A DNA stretch of 9,435 nt from JAAYFT01 sp041655755 (GCA_041655755.1 JBBAEY010000082.1:1-9435), one strand, 5' to 3'. Numbered from the stretch's first letter, positions 1 to 7,427 are shown. Numbers and translations are program-made. Notes: generated by a model from the letters alone, not told the origin.

Positions 1-1201
1 GCGTACCTGTTTTGGCTGCGATGTCCAATCCATTGTGCATCCTACCCCTTCTCATACCATACCTCGATGAAATTGTTCCCCTTGTAGGCATGAGAAATAA
101 TCCAGTTGCCACTGTCTTGGGGGGTTCCTTTGTCCCCCTAACTACTACTTCTGTTACGGGCTCCTTAATTACCTCTTCCCATACAACTTCCTTGTCTTCT
201 ATAATTCCATTATATTTTATTTCATTGGCTGTTATCTTTTTCTCTCCACTTATCCCAGCCACCTTGGTTTTTCTATCAGTCTTGTACATGTTTTTATCAT
301 ACTCTGTCTCTGTATCAAACTTAATCTTTTCTATATACTCTACTTCAGCAACTGTAGCTACAGTGAGCACTGGCTTTGGTACTATCAGTTTTATTTCATC
401 GCCTATTTGCAGCTTGTCAGGATTTTTGTCCTGGTTTGCAGTGATTAAGTCATCCACAGTTAGGTCATAAATCCTTGCTATGGTCCAGAGGCTTTCCCCT
501 ACCTCCACCTTATGGGTTTTAACCACCTCTGTACTTGTTACTAAGTACTCATATATCTTGTCTGGATCTCCAATCTTATAAAGAGGCATCTCTTCTTTGA
601 CTATTTCAACCTCTTCTACAATCCTCACGTCTTTTAGCTCTGTGCCCTCCATCATAGCTATATAGGGTTCTTTTATTCTTTCGATTATATCGTCAAACTC
701 TTCCTTGGATCCAAGGGAGCCCACCTCTAGCCCATTTACCCTCAACATATATCCATAAACCTGAAAATCTATCTTTTCCCTAAAAGATTTTTCTAAATCC
801 TCCATGGAGCTTAGCATTTGATCCTTTGCCTTGGTTTCCTCGAAACTAATATCCTCATGCAAGGCTATATCCATGTGATAGGTCTTGGATAAATCATTTT
901 TTAGCCTTCCTATGACCTCCTGTATTTCTGCTTCTTCTCTTACTGTCCCCATCTTATATTGTCCCAAGTACACATCATAGGCCTTTAGTTTTGCCTGACT
1001 TACCTTGTATCCCGTGAAGCTCAGGGCCACTATGGCCACTATCATAAAGCTACTTAATCCTACCTTCAAATATGTAATCTTTCTTTTATGGTCAATTTCC
1101 TTAATTTTGCCTAAATCAATTTTCCTAATATTGTTGAATATCTTCAAAAACTGTTTCTTTAATCCTTCTAGGTCCATTTTCCCTCGATTTGGGTCTTCCA
1201 T
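1..1201 (-). CDS. LysM-G5-M23 cell-wall peptidase, partial (C-terminus beyond left edge)
   Basis: The reading frame is open from an ATG at 1201 to the left edge (400 codons); the catalytic C-terminus lies outside. Residues about 1-40 are charged and cytoplasmic. Residues about 41-66 form one hydrophobic segment (LKVGLSSFMIVAIVALSFTG), so the protein is probably a type II membrane-anchored enzyme. Residues 74-104 and 148-180 look like two copies of one motif (aromatic-V/M, a turn, then M/L-E-x-G and an acidic helix). Residues 229-273 are a LysM peptidoglycan-binding domain (KVEVGESLWTIARIYDLTVD). Residues about 281-356 are a G5 domain. From about 366 the M23 fold begins, with SSRYGMRRGRMHNGLDIAA carrying the metal-binding HxxxD (H389, D393). 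M23 enzymes with this layout are usually peptidoglycan endopeptidases acting outside the membrane. AGGAGG precedes the ATG. The second metal site (HxH) cannot be seen here. Confidence 0.92.
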   Translation of the reverse strand, partial: MEDPNRGKMDLEGLKKQFLKIFNNIRKIDLGKIKEIDHKRKITYLKVGLSSFMIVAIVALSFTGYKVSQAKLKAYDVYLGQYKMGTVREEAEIQEVIGRLKNDLSKTYHMDIALHEDISFEETKAKDQMLSSMEDLEKSFREKIDFQVYGYMLRVNGLEVGSLGSKEEFDDIIERIKEPYIAMMEGTELKDVRIVEEVEIVKEEMPLYKIGDPDKIYEYLVTSTEVVKTHKVEVGESLWTIARIYDLTVDDLITANQDKNPDKLQIGDEIKLIVPKPVLTVATVAEVEYIEKIKFDTETEYDKNMYKTDRKTKVAGISGEKKITANEIKYNGIIEDKEVVWEEVIKEPVTEVVVRGTKEPPKTVATGLFLMPTRGTISSRYGMRRGRMHNGLDIAAKTGT

Positions 1202-1231
1202 TTATTCTTTTCCTCCTAGCCTAAGATTATT

Positions 1232-1261
1232 ATTACAATGTTTTGTAACCATTCTGTAACA
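1232..1261 (-). promoter_or_regulatory. Candidate WalR/PhoP-type operator: direct repeats of 11-bp period
   Basis: Directly downstream of the -10 box, on the minus strand, lie TGTTAC (1261-1256), five bases, then GGTTAC (1250-1245). This matches the WalR (YycF) consensus TGTWAH-N5-TGTWAH at 11 of 12 positions. A looser third copy, TGTAAT, sits at 1237-1232. The same bases can be read as TTACA repeats starting at 1259 and 1248, close to PhoP-box spacing. WalR is known to control M23 and other wall hydrolases in Bacillus. A site covering the transcription start would suggest repression. Which regulator binds is inference. Confidence 0.45.
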
Positions 1262-1289
1262 ATTATATCACAGTTTTTCTTTTTTTCAA
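1262..1289 (-). promoter_or_regulatory. Sigma-A-type promoter of the M23 peptidase gene
   Basis: Read on the minus strand, TTGAAA (1289-1284) and a perfect TATAAT (1267-1262) are separated by 16 bases. This puts the transcription start near 1255 and gives a leader of roughly 55 bases ahead of the ATG at 1201. The match is seen directly in the sequence; that it is active is inferred. Confidence 0.7.
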
Positions 1290-1450
1290 CTCTTTAGCCT
1301 GTCTAATTGTCTATATTATATTCCATTAAAATTTTATTATTCATAATCTGAATATCTGCAATTCTAGGGCATAAGAATATTATTATAAGCCAAAAGGCCT
1401 CGATTAATATTGTTACATTTTATTAATATCTTTTCAAAAGCCAAAGCCCT

Positions 1451-1479
1451 GTATTTTAATTGGCCTTTAGGAAATACTC
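1451..1479 (+). promoter_or_regulatory. Possible forespore (sigma-F-type) promoter of yyaC
   Basis: GGAAATACTC (1470-1479) fits the Bacillus sigma-F -10 consensus GGNNANAHTR at 9 of 10 positions. GTATT (1451-1455), 14 bases upstream, is one mismatch from the -35 consensus GYATA. A start near 1486 would leave a leader of about 48 bases. The family is sporulation-linked, which makes a forespore promoter sensible, but the consensus is degenerate and the spacer one base short. No good sigma-A promoter was found closer to the gene. Confidence 0.35.
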
Positions 1480-1512
1480 TTAATATTCTCTTTTTTTTAT
1501 ATGGGAGTATTT
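1472..1512 (+). repeat. Inverted repeat upstream of yyaC start
   Basis: AAATACTC (1472-1479) and GAGTATTT (1505-1512) are perfectly complementary over 8 bp, extendable by two G-T pairs, with a loop of about 21 bases rich in T. It ends 7 bases before the AGGAGG of yyaC. It could be an operator or a leader hairpin. If transcription starts from the sigma-F-like site just upstream, the left arm would not be in the mRNA and only a DNA-level role is possible. Confidence 0.4.
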
Positions 1513-1533
1513 TAAAATAGGAGGAAATTACAA

Positions 1534-2130
1534 ATGAGCTTTTTTATTAAGAATAATTATGTAGACTCTGCTTCCCCTTATGCTTTGACCCAGTTCTCCG
1601 ACTTAGTTTATAGGTATCTGGTTGAGGGCCTTGGCCGTGAAAAGGAACTTGTAATCCTATGTATTGGCACTGATAGGTCTACGGGAGATTCCCTTGGCCC
1701 CTTGGTCGGCCACAAACTATCACCGCTGATTAAATCTTATGAGGCCGTCAAGCTAGTAGGTACCTTGGATCAGCCGGTGCACGCAAAAAATCTTGAGGAG
1801 TCTATCGCTTCAATCTATGAGGACCACGAGTCCCCCTTCATAGTCGCAGTGGATTCATCTCTAGGCAATCAAAATAGGGTAGGATATTTATCCGTGAGAA
1901 ATTCTCCCCTAAATCCAGGTGCTGGAGTAAATAAAATACTCCCAGCAGTGGGAGATATGTCCATTACAGGGGTTGTAAACATTGGCGGTATTATGGAATA
2001 TATGGTTTTACAGAATACTAGGCTATCTATTGTCATGAACATGGCCAACATCATATATAAGGGCATATATCTGTCCCTATTGAGGCTAGACCTGCCTAGG
2101 CTTCAAGGCTCCACCATGCGGCTAGACTAG
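1534..2130 (+). CDS. yyaC: Sporulation protein of the YyaC family (DUF1256)
   Basis: This 198-residue protein matches the usual length and layout of YyaC-family proteins, which resemble the germination protease Gpr and are often annotated as putative spore proteases. The signature ILCIGTDRSTGDSLGPLVG is at residues 41-59, with conserved D47 and D52. VKLVGTLDQPVHAKNLEE (72-89) carries H84. FIVAVDSSLG (102-111) carries D107. The tail GVVNIGGIMEYMVLQNTRL (146-164) is also typical. No signal peptide or membrane segment is seen, so it should be soluble in the spore or forespore. AGGAGG lies 9 bases before the ATG. Proteolysis has, to my knowledge, not been shown for the family. It is the only plus-strand gene here and its stop codon overlaps that of the convergent lipid kinase gene. 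Confidence 0.93.
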   Translation: MSFFIKNNYVDSASPYALTQFSDLVYRYLVEGLGREKELVILCIGTDRSTGDSLGPLVGHKLSPLIKSYEAVKLVGTLDQPVHAKNLEESIASIYEDHESPFIVAVDSSLGNQNRVGYLSVRNSPLNPGAGVNKILPAVGDMSITGVVNIGGIMEYMVLQNTRLSIVMNMANIIYKGIYLSLLRLDLPRLQGSTMRLD

Positions 2131-3017
2131 GCCTTGATACCCACTATAACTTCTAGTCTTTTTTCCTCCAGTGAAAATTCAACCTCGCCCTCCATGTGCT
2201 GCAACTCCCCGTCTATATTTAAATATAGGGGGTTTGCTGTTTGGACCTTTAGCCTATTGGTCTTATAAATCTTTACATATTCAGCATATCTTATATGTTC
2301 TCCCTTAAAAATCGTAGGAAATAAGAAGAGCATTTTTAACTTCCCAATGTTTGACACGGCACATATATGAAAGGAACCGTCATCTACAATTGCCATGGGC
2401 AATATCCTCATGCCTCCACCATAATAGCTTCCATTGCCTACAGCCAGGAGGATTATATCTTCTTCAATAACCCTGTCTTCCATGCTTATTTTGACTCTTT
2501 TCTTTTTAAAGCTAAACAAGGTATATACTACACTGATAGCATAGGATATGGAAGATTTAACTATCTTCTTTATCTTGTCATTATTTGCCACAACCTCCGC
2601 ATCAAAACCTATGCTTGAAATGTTGATGAATTTATAATTGTTTACCTTCCCCACATCTATGTTCTTTCTATTTCCTTGGATGATGGTCTTCAATGCCTCT
2701 TCCGGATCTTCGCATATCCCTAGGGACCTAGCCATGTCATTTCCAGTACCACCTGGCAAAATTCCAAGGCTAGCCCCAGGGCTTCTAATCAGTCCCTTGG
2801 ACACTTCATTCACTGTTCCATCGCCGCCTACGGCTACTATTGCTCCGTATTCCTGGGCTTCCTCCTCTGCAATTGATGCAGCTTCACCGGGCCTCGTAGT
2901 CAATACTATATGGTAATCCCTCTTATGCTTGTCCATACCTTCCCTAATAAGGGGTATGAGCTTCTTTGCCCTTCCACCACCAGCTACTGGATTTACAATA
3001 AATAAAATCTTGTCCAT
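2127..3017 (-). CDS. Diacylglycerol kinase family lipid kinase (DgkB/YegS/BmrU type)
   Basis: The protein has 296 residues from the preferred ATG at 3017. An in-frame ATG at 3053 would add 12 residues, but it overlaps the upstream gene and has only a cramped GGAG, while the 3017 start has AGGGGAG at good spacing just after the upstream stop. The N-terminal ILFIVNPVAGGGRAKK (about 4-19), GGDGTVNEV (64-72) and LGILPGGTGNDMARSLG (about 84-100) are the nucleotide-binding signatures of the DAGK catalytic family. NISSIGFDAEVV and DGSFHICAV belong to the C-terminal beta-rich lobe. Such enzymes phosphorylate diacylglycerol or related lipids at the inner membrane face using ATP. DgkB recycles diacylglycerol released by lipoteichoic acid synthesis; the exact lipid here cannot be told. 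It is the last gene of the ade operon. Confidence 0.92.
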   Translation of the reverse strand: MDKILFIVNPVAGGGRAKKLIPLIREGMDKHKRDYHIVLTTRPGEAASIAEEEAQEYGAIVAVGGDGTVNEVSKGLIRSPGASLGILPGGTGNDMARSLGICEDPEEALKTIIQGNRKNIDVGKVNNYKFINISSIGFDAEVVANNDKIKKIVKSSISYAISVVYTLFSFKKKRVKISMEDRVIEEDIILLAVGNGSYYGGGMRILPMAIVDDGSFHICAVSNIGKLKMLFLFPTIFKGEHIRYAEYVKIYKTNRLKVQTANPLYLNIDGELQHMEGEVEFSLEEKRLEVIVGIKA

Positions 3018-3033
3018 TAGGCCTCTCCCCTTG

Positions 3034-3552
3034 CTAAATCGCTTTTTCTCCATGTTCTCCCATCATTGCCCTGTCAATTGCCTGTATTTCTTCCACTGAC
3101 AATGGATAAACAGATTTCCCAAATTTAATTGGCTTTGCATAACTAGTAGAGTTTTCCCTGCCGAAAATACTGGTCAAAACGAAGCCATTGTTAAACTTGT
3201 CCAATAGGGCAATTGAAAAGCTTAGGTCTGAGCCAAGCTCTCCAAAGGCATTGTATCTGACAAAACCAAGCTTTTGAATTGCAAAAGACAGCCTTGTTTC
3301 CAAATTTCCTATGGACTGTTCTATTATATTCATATCTATGCGAATGTCATAGAGTTCTTCCCCTGTCTTTATAAGGAGCTCCTCTACATTCAAGCCCTTA
3401 ACTCCTCTGACCAGCTCCTCATATCTCTTCCTTATGCTGCCCATCCTCACCTGAGCCACTATATATAATATAAATAAGATAAAGAGGGCAAGCACAAGCC
3501 CCATAATAATTTCTATACTGTATGTTGATATAACTGCCCTTAGTTGTGCCAC
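3034..3552 (-). CDS. DUF4446 family membrane protein
   Basis: This 172-residue protein starts with GTG at 3552, with AAGGAG 9 bases ahead that abuts the stop of the aminotransferase gene. A single transmembrane segment lies at residues about 13-34 (IEIIMGLVLALFILFILYIV). A predicted helical, charged stretch follows at about 38-92, probably a coiled coil. The conserved DUF4446 core is at 96-150: GFVRYNAFGELGSDLSFSIA, a following LLD, and VLTSIFGRE. The function of the family is unknown. In many Clostridia it sits directly behind parB, hinting at a link to the partition or sporulation neighbourhood. Here it lies between the aminotransferase and lipid kinase genes, some 5.5 kb from parB. The topology suggests a short outer N-terminus and a cytoplasmic domain, but this is inferred. 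Confidence 0.9.
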   Translation of the reverse strand: MAQLRAVISTYSIEIIMGLVLALFILFILYIVAQVRMGSIRKRYEELVRGVKGLNVEELLIKTGEELYDIRIDMNIIEQSIGNLETRLSFAIQKLGFVRYNAFGELGSDLSFSIALLDKFNNGFVLTSIFGRENSTSYAKPIKFGKSVYPLSVEEIQAIDRAMMGEHGEKAI

Positions 3553-3567
3553 AAGAATATCTCCTTT

Positions 3568-4710
3568 CTAGAGTTCCTTGGCTATTTCACTTATAGCCTT
3601 TGCAGCCGACTCTATTTCTTCAAAGGTATTTTCATATCCAAAGCTAAACCTGACAAGACCCCGATCAAATGTGCCTATGGTCTTATGGGCAAGCGGGGCA
3701 CAATGTAAACCCGGCCTCACTGCAATATCGTATTCCTCATCTAATATATAGCTTATTTCAGAAGAATCCGCATCCTTGATGTTTAGCGACACAACTGGTG
3801 CCTGATAGCCCATCTCCAGAGTTCCATATAATTTAACTCCGTCAATCTTCCTCATTTCTTCTATAAAAAATTGGGTCAGGCTCTCTTCCTTCTCCCTAAT
3901 CTTTTCTATTCCCCTGTCCATTATATAGCTTACTCCTGCTCCTAGACCCACGATTCCCGGTCCATTTGCAGTACCGGATTCAAATTTGTCCGGCAACATA
4001 TCTGGTTGTTCAAGGGAATGGGAACTGCTGCCCGTTCCCCCTTGAAAGCTTGTAGCTATGTCTAAGCCCTCCCTTATATAGAGTCCACCTGTTCCTTGTG
4101 GACCTAGGAGTCCCTTGTGACCTGGAAATGCCAGCATATCTATATTCATCCTTTCCATATCCAAATCATAGACACCTGCAGACTGGGCTCCGTCTACCAA
4201 GTATATGAGTCCGTGTTTCCTTGCAATTTCACCTATGGCCTCAATATCCATTATGGTGCCTGTTAGATTGGAAATATGGGTTGTAACTATTAATTTTGTG
4301 TCTTTTCTTATGCTCTTTTCTATATCCCTGGGGTTTATCCTTCCTTCAGTATCCCCTTGGACTATTGTGCTCTTTACCCCCATTTTTTGCAAAAATGCTA
4401 TGGGTCTCAAAACTGAGTTATGCTCCATGGAGCTGGTGATTACATGATCCCCAGCCCTTAAAAATCCCTTTATCCCAATATTCAAGCTTTCTGTACAATT
4501 GAAGGTGAATATGGTGTTCATCGGATCCTTTATGTTAAAGAGCCTAGATATTTCTTGTCTAGTCTTATATATCTCCCTACTAAGCCTCAGGGCCCTTTTG
4601 TGGCCACTGCGTCCGGGGTTTGCCCCGTATTCCATCATTGCCTCCATTATCTTATCATAGACCAGCCTTGGCTTTGGATAGGATGTGGCGGCATTATCAA
4701 AATAAGCCAT
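3568..4710 (-). CDS. Class V aminotransferase / cysteine desulfurase family protein
   Basis: This 380-residue PLP enzyme begins with the typical MAYFDNAATSYPKP. H97 (SMEHNS) stacks on PLP, D173 and Q176 (LVDGAQSAGV) contact the cofactor, and K199 (AFPGHKG) is the Schiff-base lysine. C337 in RPGLHCAPLAH is the expected persulfide cysteine, followed by GLVRFSFGYENTFEEIE. It resembles the SufS-like subgroup common in Clostridia (TIGR01977 type), which would release sulfur from cysteine to give alanine; selenocysteine lyase activity is an alternative. No SufU, IscU or DUF3343 partner gene is adjacent, so the sulfur acceptor is unknown. The ATG has GGAG nearby and follows the ade stop by 4 bases, so translation is probably coupled. 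Confidence 0.92.
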   Translation of the reverse strand: MAYFDNAATSYPKPRLVYDKIMEAMMEYGANPGRSGHKRALRLSREIYKTRQEISRLFNIKDPMNTIFTFNCTESLNIGIKGFLRAGDHVITSSMEHNSVLRPIAFLQKMGVKSTIVQGDTEGRINPRDIEKSIRKDTKLIVTTHISNLTGTIMDIEAIGEIARKHGLIYLVDGAQSAGVYDLDMERMNIDMLAFPGHKGLLGPQGTGGLYIREGLDIATSFQGGTGSSSHSLEQPDMLPDKFESGTANGPGIVGLGAGVSYIMDRGIEKIREKEESLTQFFIEEMRKIDGVKLYGTLEMGYQAPVVSLNIKDADSSEISYILDEEYDIAVRPGLHCAPLAHKTIGTFDRGLVRFSFGYENTFEEIESAAKAISEIAKEL

Positions 4711-4714
4711 ATGA

Positions 4715-6424
4715 TCACTCCACGCTAGTTTCTATAAAATCGAATTTTTCTACATCAAATAGGCCCATATCTGTAAGCTTTATCTTAGGTATTACAGGTA
4801 ATGCCATAAATGCCAGGGTCATGAAGGGGTCTATCTTTCTATTTACCCCTAGTTCCTCGTGGGATATGTCTATCATCCTTTTCAATATTTCATTGGTTTC
4901 CTCTATGGGTCTTGAGGTCATTATACCCCCTATTTCCAAAGCCAAGCTTTCCAAAACTTGGCCCTTGGATACCAGAGCAAGTCCTCCGCCTATTCTTGCA
5001 AGTTCCCTTGTGGCAAGCAGCATATCCTGATCATTGTCCCCTATGACAATCATATTATGCGAATCATGGCCTATGGTAGAACCCACGGCTCCACCCTTCA
5101 AATTGAAGTTCTTAATTAGGCCTACCCCAATGTTTCCCGTGGCAAAGTGCCTTTCAATTACTGCAAGTTTTAATATGTCATTATCAGAATACTTGAAGTA
5201 ACCTTCTTCTACTTCTACTTCCTCAAGAAGTTTTTCGGTAACTAGGCTGCCCTCTACTACACCTATTACATTTGCCTTCTTGGACTTCATTGGAATTTGC
5301 AGGTCTTCTAGTTTTACTTCCTTGACCTTTACAGTATCGGTCATATTCTTTGGCAGCTTTATGCTGGGTTCAAACAAGGCCTTCTGGTCCTCTGCGACTA
5401 ATTTTCCATTTTTAAATACCTTTACTACATTAAAATCCTCTAGATTGTCTATTACGACCAGGTCTGCATGGTAGCCTGGAGCTATGGCCCCCTTGCCCTT
5501 GAGCCCATAGCACTCGGCGGCATTTAGTGTAGCCATCTTGATAGCGTCGATAGGCTCCACTCCCTCCTTAACTGCCAGCCTTATATTGAAATCTATGGAC
5601 CCATCCTTGATTAGGTCCTCGGGATGTTTGTCATCTGTACAGAACATGAACCTCCTCAGATTGTCCTTGTTGACGGGCTTAATTATATTTCTAAGGTCCT
5701 TGGCAGCAGATCCCTCCCTGAGGAGTATATACATGCCTAGTCTTAATCTATCAACTACTTCCTCTACGGTGGAACACTCATGTTCAGTTTTAATCCCCGA
5801 TGCCACATAGGCATTTAGGTCCTTACCCTTGATGGCGGGGCCATGGCCGTCGATTACCTTATCCTTAAATAAGGATAATTTGTCAACTACCTTTTCATCT
5901 GCCGATATTACTCCGGGGTAGTTCATCATTTCACCAAGACCTAGGACCCCCTCATAATCCATTAGCTCCTCTAAGTCGGCTGCCTCCAGCACTGCTCCAG
6001 CATTTTCAAAATCCGTAGATGGCACACAACTTGGAAGCATTACATGCACATCTAAGGGGGTGTTTTTGCTCTCATCTATTATATACTTTATCCCCTCAAT
6101 TCCCTTGACATTGGCTATCTCATGGGGATCTGCTATTATACTGGTGACACCCCTAGGAACTATTACCCTGGCAAACTGCGATGGCGACGACATAGATGAC
6201 TCTATGTGGACATGGCTATCTATAAAGCCGGGGCATATATACTTGCCCTCTAAATCCACTTCATTTTCGCCCCTGTAGTCTCCAATGCCCACAATCTTGC
6301 CCTTATCTATGGCTATATCTCCTTTTATTATCTCATTGGTAAAGACATTGATTATATTGCCATTTTTAAGAACTAAATCAGACTTTTCACTGCCTCCTGC
6401 CTTTAATATTATATCTTTTAACAT
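4715..6424 (-). CDS. ade: Adenine deaminase
   Basis: The enzyme converts adenine to hypoxanthine and ammonia in purine salvage or breakdown. It has 569 residues from the ATG at 6424, which has GGAGGG 7 bases ahead; a further in-frame ATG at 6454 lacks a ribosome site and is rejected. Amidohydrolase signatures are clear: CPGFIDSHVHIESS (metal HxH at 71 and 73), ADPHEIANVKG (about 99-107), LGLGEMMNYPGV (E165), DGHGP (H194), KTEHECST (H215) and MFCTDDKHPEDL (D264-265). The C-terminal GSTIGHDSHNMIVIG stretch is typical of the Ade subfamily, separating it from dihydroorotase-type relatives. It is cytoplasmic and depends on metal, usually Mn or Fe. It leads a four-gene operon with the aminotransferase, DUF4446 and lipid kinase genes. 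Confidence 0.96.
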   Translation of the reverse strand: MLKDIILKAGGSEKSDLVLKNGNIINVFTNEIIKGDIAIDKGKIVGIGDYRGENEVDLEGKYICPGFIDSHVHIESSMSSPSQFARVIVPRGVTSIIADPHEIANVKGIEGIKYIIDESKNTPLDVHVMLPSCVPSTDFENAGAVLEAADLEELMDYEGVLGLGEMMNYPGVISADEKVVDKLSLFKDKVIDGHGPAIKGKDLNAYVASGIKTEHECSTVEEVVDRLRLGMYILLREGSAAKDLRNIIKPVNKDNLRRFMFCTDDKHPEDLIKDGSIDFNIRLAVKEGVEPIDAIKMATLNAAECYGLKGKGAIAPGYHADLVVIDNLEDFNVVKVFKNGKLVAEDQKALFEPSIKLPKNMTDTVKVKEVKLEDLQIPMKSKKANVIGVVEGSLVTEKLLEEVEVEEGYFKYSDNDILKLAVIERHFATGNIGVGLIKNFNLKGGAVGSTIGHDSHNMIVIGDNDQDMLLATRELARIGGGLALVSKGQVLESLALEIGGIMTSRPIEETNEILKRMIDISHEELGVNRKIDPFMTLAFMALPVIPKIKLTDMGLFDVEKFDFIETSVE

Positions 6425-6460
6425 TTTATCCCTCCATTTCTCCAAAATATTCATAGGTCA

Positions 6461-6489
6461 ATTATACTACTATTTCACAAAATATCATA
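6461..6489 (-). promoter_or_regulatory. Candidate promoter of the ade operon
   Basis: A perfect TATAAT is present on the minus strand at 6466-6461, 37 bases before the ade ATG. The -35 region is poor (TATGAT at 6489-6484 with 17-base spacing). The call rests on the -10 box and on its place between a terminator-like hairpin and the gene. No purine riboswitch elements are visible in the leader. Confidence 0.4.
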
Positions 6490-6513
6490 TTGTATAAATG
6501 TACCATATATGTA

Positions 6514-6537
6514 AAGATAGCCCCAGGGAGCTATCTT
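6514..6537 (-). terminator. Hairpin downstream of the nitroreductase gene, probable weak terminator
   Basis: AAGATAGC (6514-6521) pairs perfectly with GCTATCTT (6530-6537), 8 bp around an 8-base loop. It lies 43 bases past the nitroreductase stop and just upstream of the ade promoter, the expected place for a terminator. The tail has only three Ts before other bases, so it may be leaky or work in another way. Confidence 0.5.
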
Positions 6538-6579
6538 CTATATTTCTTTGAATATCTCCTATGGATGTGACTGCTGTAA

Positions 6580-7347
6580 CTATTCATCTTTTAAGTGGAG
6601 ATTAAAACCTTGCTTTCTGACGATATTTAGCATCTCTTGTCTTTTTGGGAGGGGGCTTTTTAGCTTTTTAACCACCTGATTGCTAAAGGAGTCAACCCTT
6701 CTGTTAGCGTCCCTTAGGTCATAATAGGTGGTCATCTCTTCATCATAATCCTTCAATTCCTCCGAGTAATTATCAAATTTCCTATATGTGTCCTCAAATA
6801 CCCTATATTTCATTTCCATTCTGGGTTTCATTTGCGGATCCTGATTTGGATAGCCTAGGGCCACACCTAGGGCCGGGAAAGTCAACTCTGGCAAGTCTAA
6901 TATTTTGCTGATTTCTTCCGTGTCATTGAGTATGCTGCCCATATAGAAGCTGCCCAACCCCATTGATTCAGCCGCATTTACCACATTCTGTGCCATTAGT
7001 ATGGCGTCGGTAAAGGCTGAAAAGAAATTATCCATATCCCTGGCACATTCGTCAGTGGAGTTTTTCTCTCTTGCAATCTGAGAATTTCTATACTGATCCA
7101 CTATGAATATAAGTAGCTCCGTTGCCCTAGAGATATATTCCTGATTACATACCTTTGAGACCTTTTTCTTGATCTCCGGGTCCTTAACTCGTATAATTGA
7201 GGCCGCCTGCATACCATTGGATGTAGCAGTCCTCCTGGCCACCTCCATCAGTTGTTCGAATTGCTCATCGGAAAGTTTTTCATCGGTAAATTCTCTAATC
7301 GTCCTATGAGATATTTGGACCTGCATCATTTCATTGAATTTCTTCAT
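6580..7347 (-). CDS. NADPH-dependent nitroreductase / flavin oxidoreductase (NfsA/FRP type)
   Basis: This 255-residue protein belongs to the nitroreductase superfamily. HRTIREF (14-20) is the FMN-phosphate-binding start. ARRTATSNGMQAASIIRV (37-54) is also typical of the NfsA/Frp branch. GLGSFYMGSI (130-139) and PALGVALGYPNQDPQMKPRM (158-177) are the flavin-contacting region, and the long basic C-terminal extension after about 180 is the extra domain of NADPH-preferring NfsA-like enzymes. The likely reaction is two-electron reduction of nitro compounds, quinones or free flavin by NADPH in the cytoplasm as a homodimer; the physiological substrate is unknown. GGAGG lies 9 bases ahead of the ATG. 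Terminators on both sides suggest a single-gene unit. Confidence 0.9.
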   Translation of the reverse strand: MKKFNEMMQVQISHRTIREFTDEKLSDEQFEQLMEVARRTATSNGMQAASIIRVKDPEIKKKVSKVCNQEYISRATELLIFIVDQYRNSQIAREKNSTDECARDMDNFFSAFTDAILMAQNVVNAAESMGLGSFYMGSILNDTEEISKILDLPELTFPALGVALGYPNQDPQMKPRMEMKYRVFEDTYRKFDNYSEELKDYDEEMTTYYDLRDANRRVDSFSNQVVKKLKSPLPKRQEMLNIVRKQGFNLHLKDE

Positions 7348-7373
7348 TTATATTCCTCCCGTCATTAGTTATA

Positions 7374-7402
7374 TATATATACCCAATGGCATTGCTTTTA
7401 AA
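7374..7402 (-). promoter_or_regulatory. Weak candidate promoter of the nitroreductase gene
   Basis: On the minus strand TTTAAA (7402-7397) and TATATA (7379-7374) are 17 bases apart, giving a start near 7367 just before the ribosome site. The -10 lies inside a (TA) run, so its position is not unique, and the -35 overlaps the tail of the preceding terminator. Confidence 0.3.
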
Positions 7403-7427
7403 AGAAAAAGAGAAGTTTCCTTCTCTT
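7400..7427 (-). terminator. Intrinsic terminator of the cyclodeaminase-family gene
   Basis: On the minus strand AAGAGAAG-GAAA-CTTCTCTT forms a perfect 8-bp stem with a GAAA tetraloop (7427-7408), followed at once by TTTTCTTTT. The stem begins inside the TAA stop codon of the gene (7428-7426), so gene and terminator overlap by two bases. This is the clearest terminator in the window. Confidence 0.9.

Larger units (their letters stand above)
1290..1533. other. Divergent intergenic region between the peptidase gene and yyaC
   Basis: This is AT-rich sequence with no credible ORF or RNA gene. Beyond the promoter and hairpin listed separately, I see an 8-base direct repeat ATTAATAT (1403-1410 and 1422-1429) and an AAAGGCC / GGCCTTT inverted pair about 60 bases apart (near 1394 and 1462). 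Neither has an obvious role. No intrinsic terminator is visible. Confidence 0.5.

Noticed and set aside
12..470. Plus-strand ORF of 152 codons at the left edge
   Set aside because: It is the antisense of the LysM-G5-M23 coding frame, which has clear domain motifs on the minus strand.
1370..1396. A sigma-G or sigma-F promoter with GCATA at 1370-1374
   Set aside because: The expected -10 position reads CAAAAGG, which fits neither consensus.
4620..5030. Plus-strand ORF of 136 codons spanning the ade/aminotransferase junction
   Set aside because: It is antisense to two well-recognised genes with conserved active sites and has no family features of its own.
6425..6579. Purine riboswitch in front of ade
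   Set aside because: The leader after the TATAAT is only about 35 bases and the conserved purine-aptamer loops are not visible; the hairpin at 6514-6537 lies upstream of the promoter.
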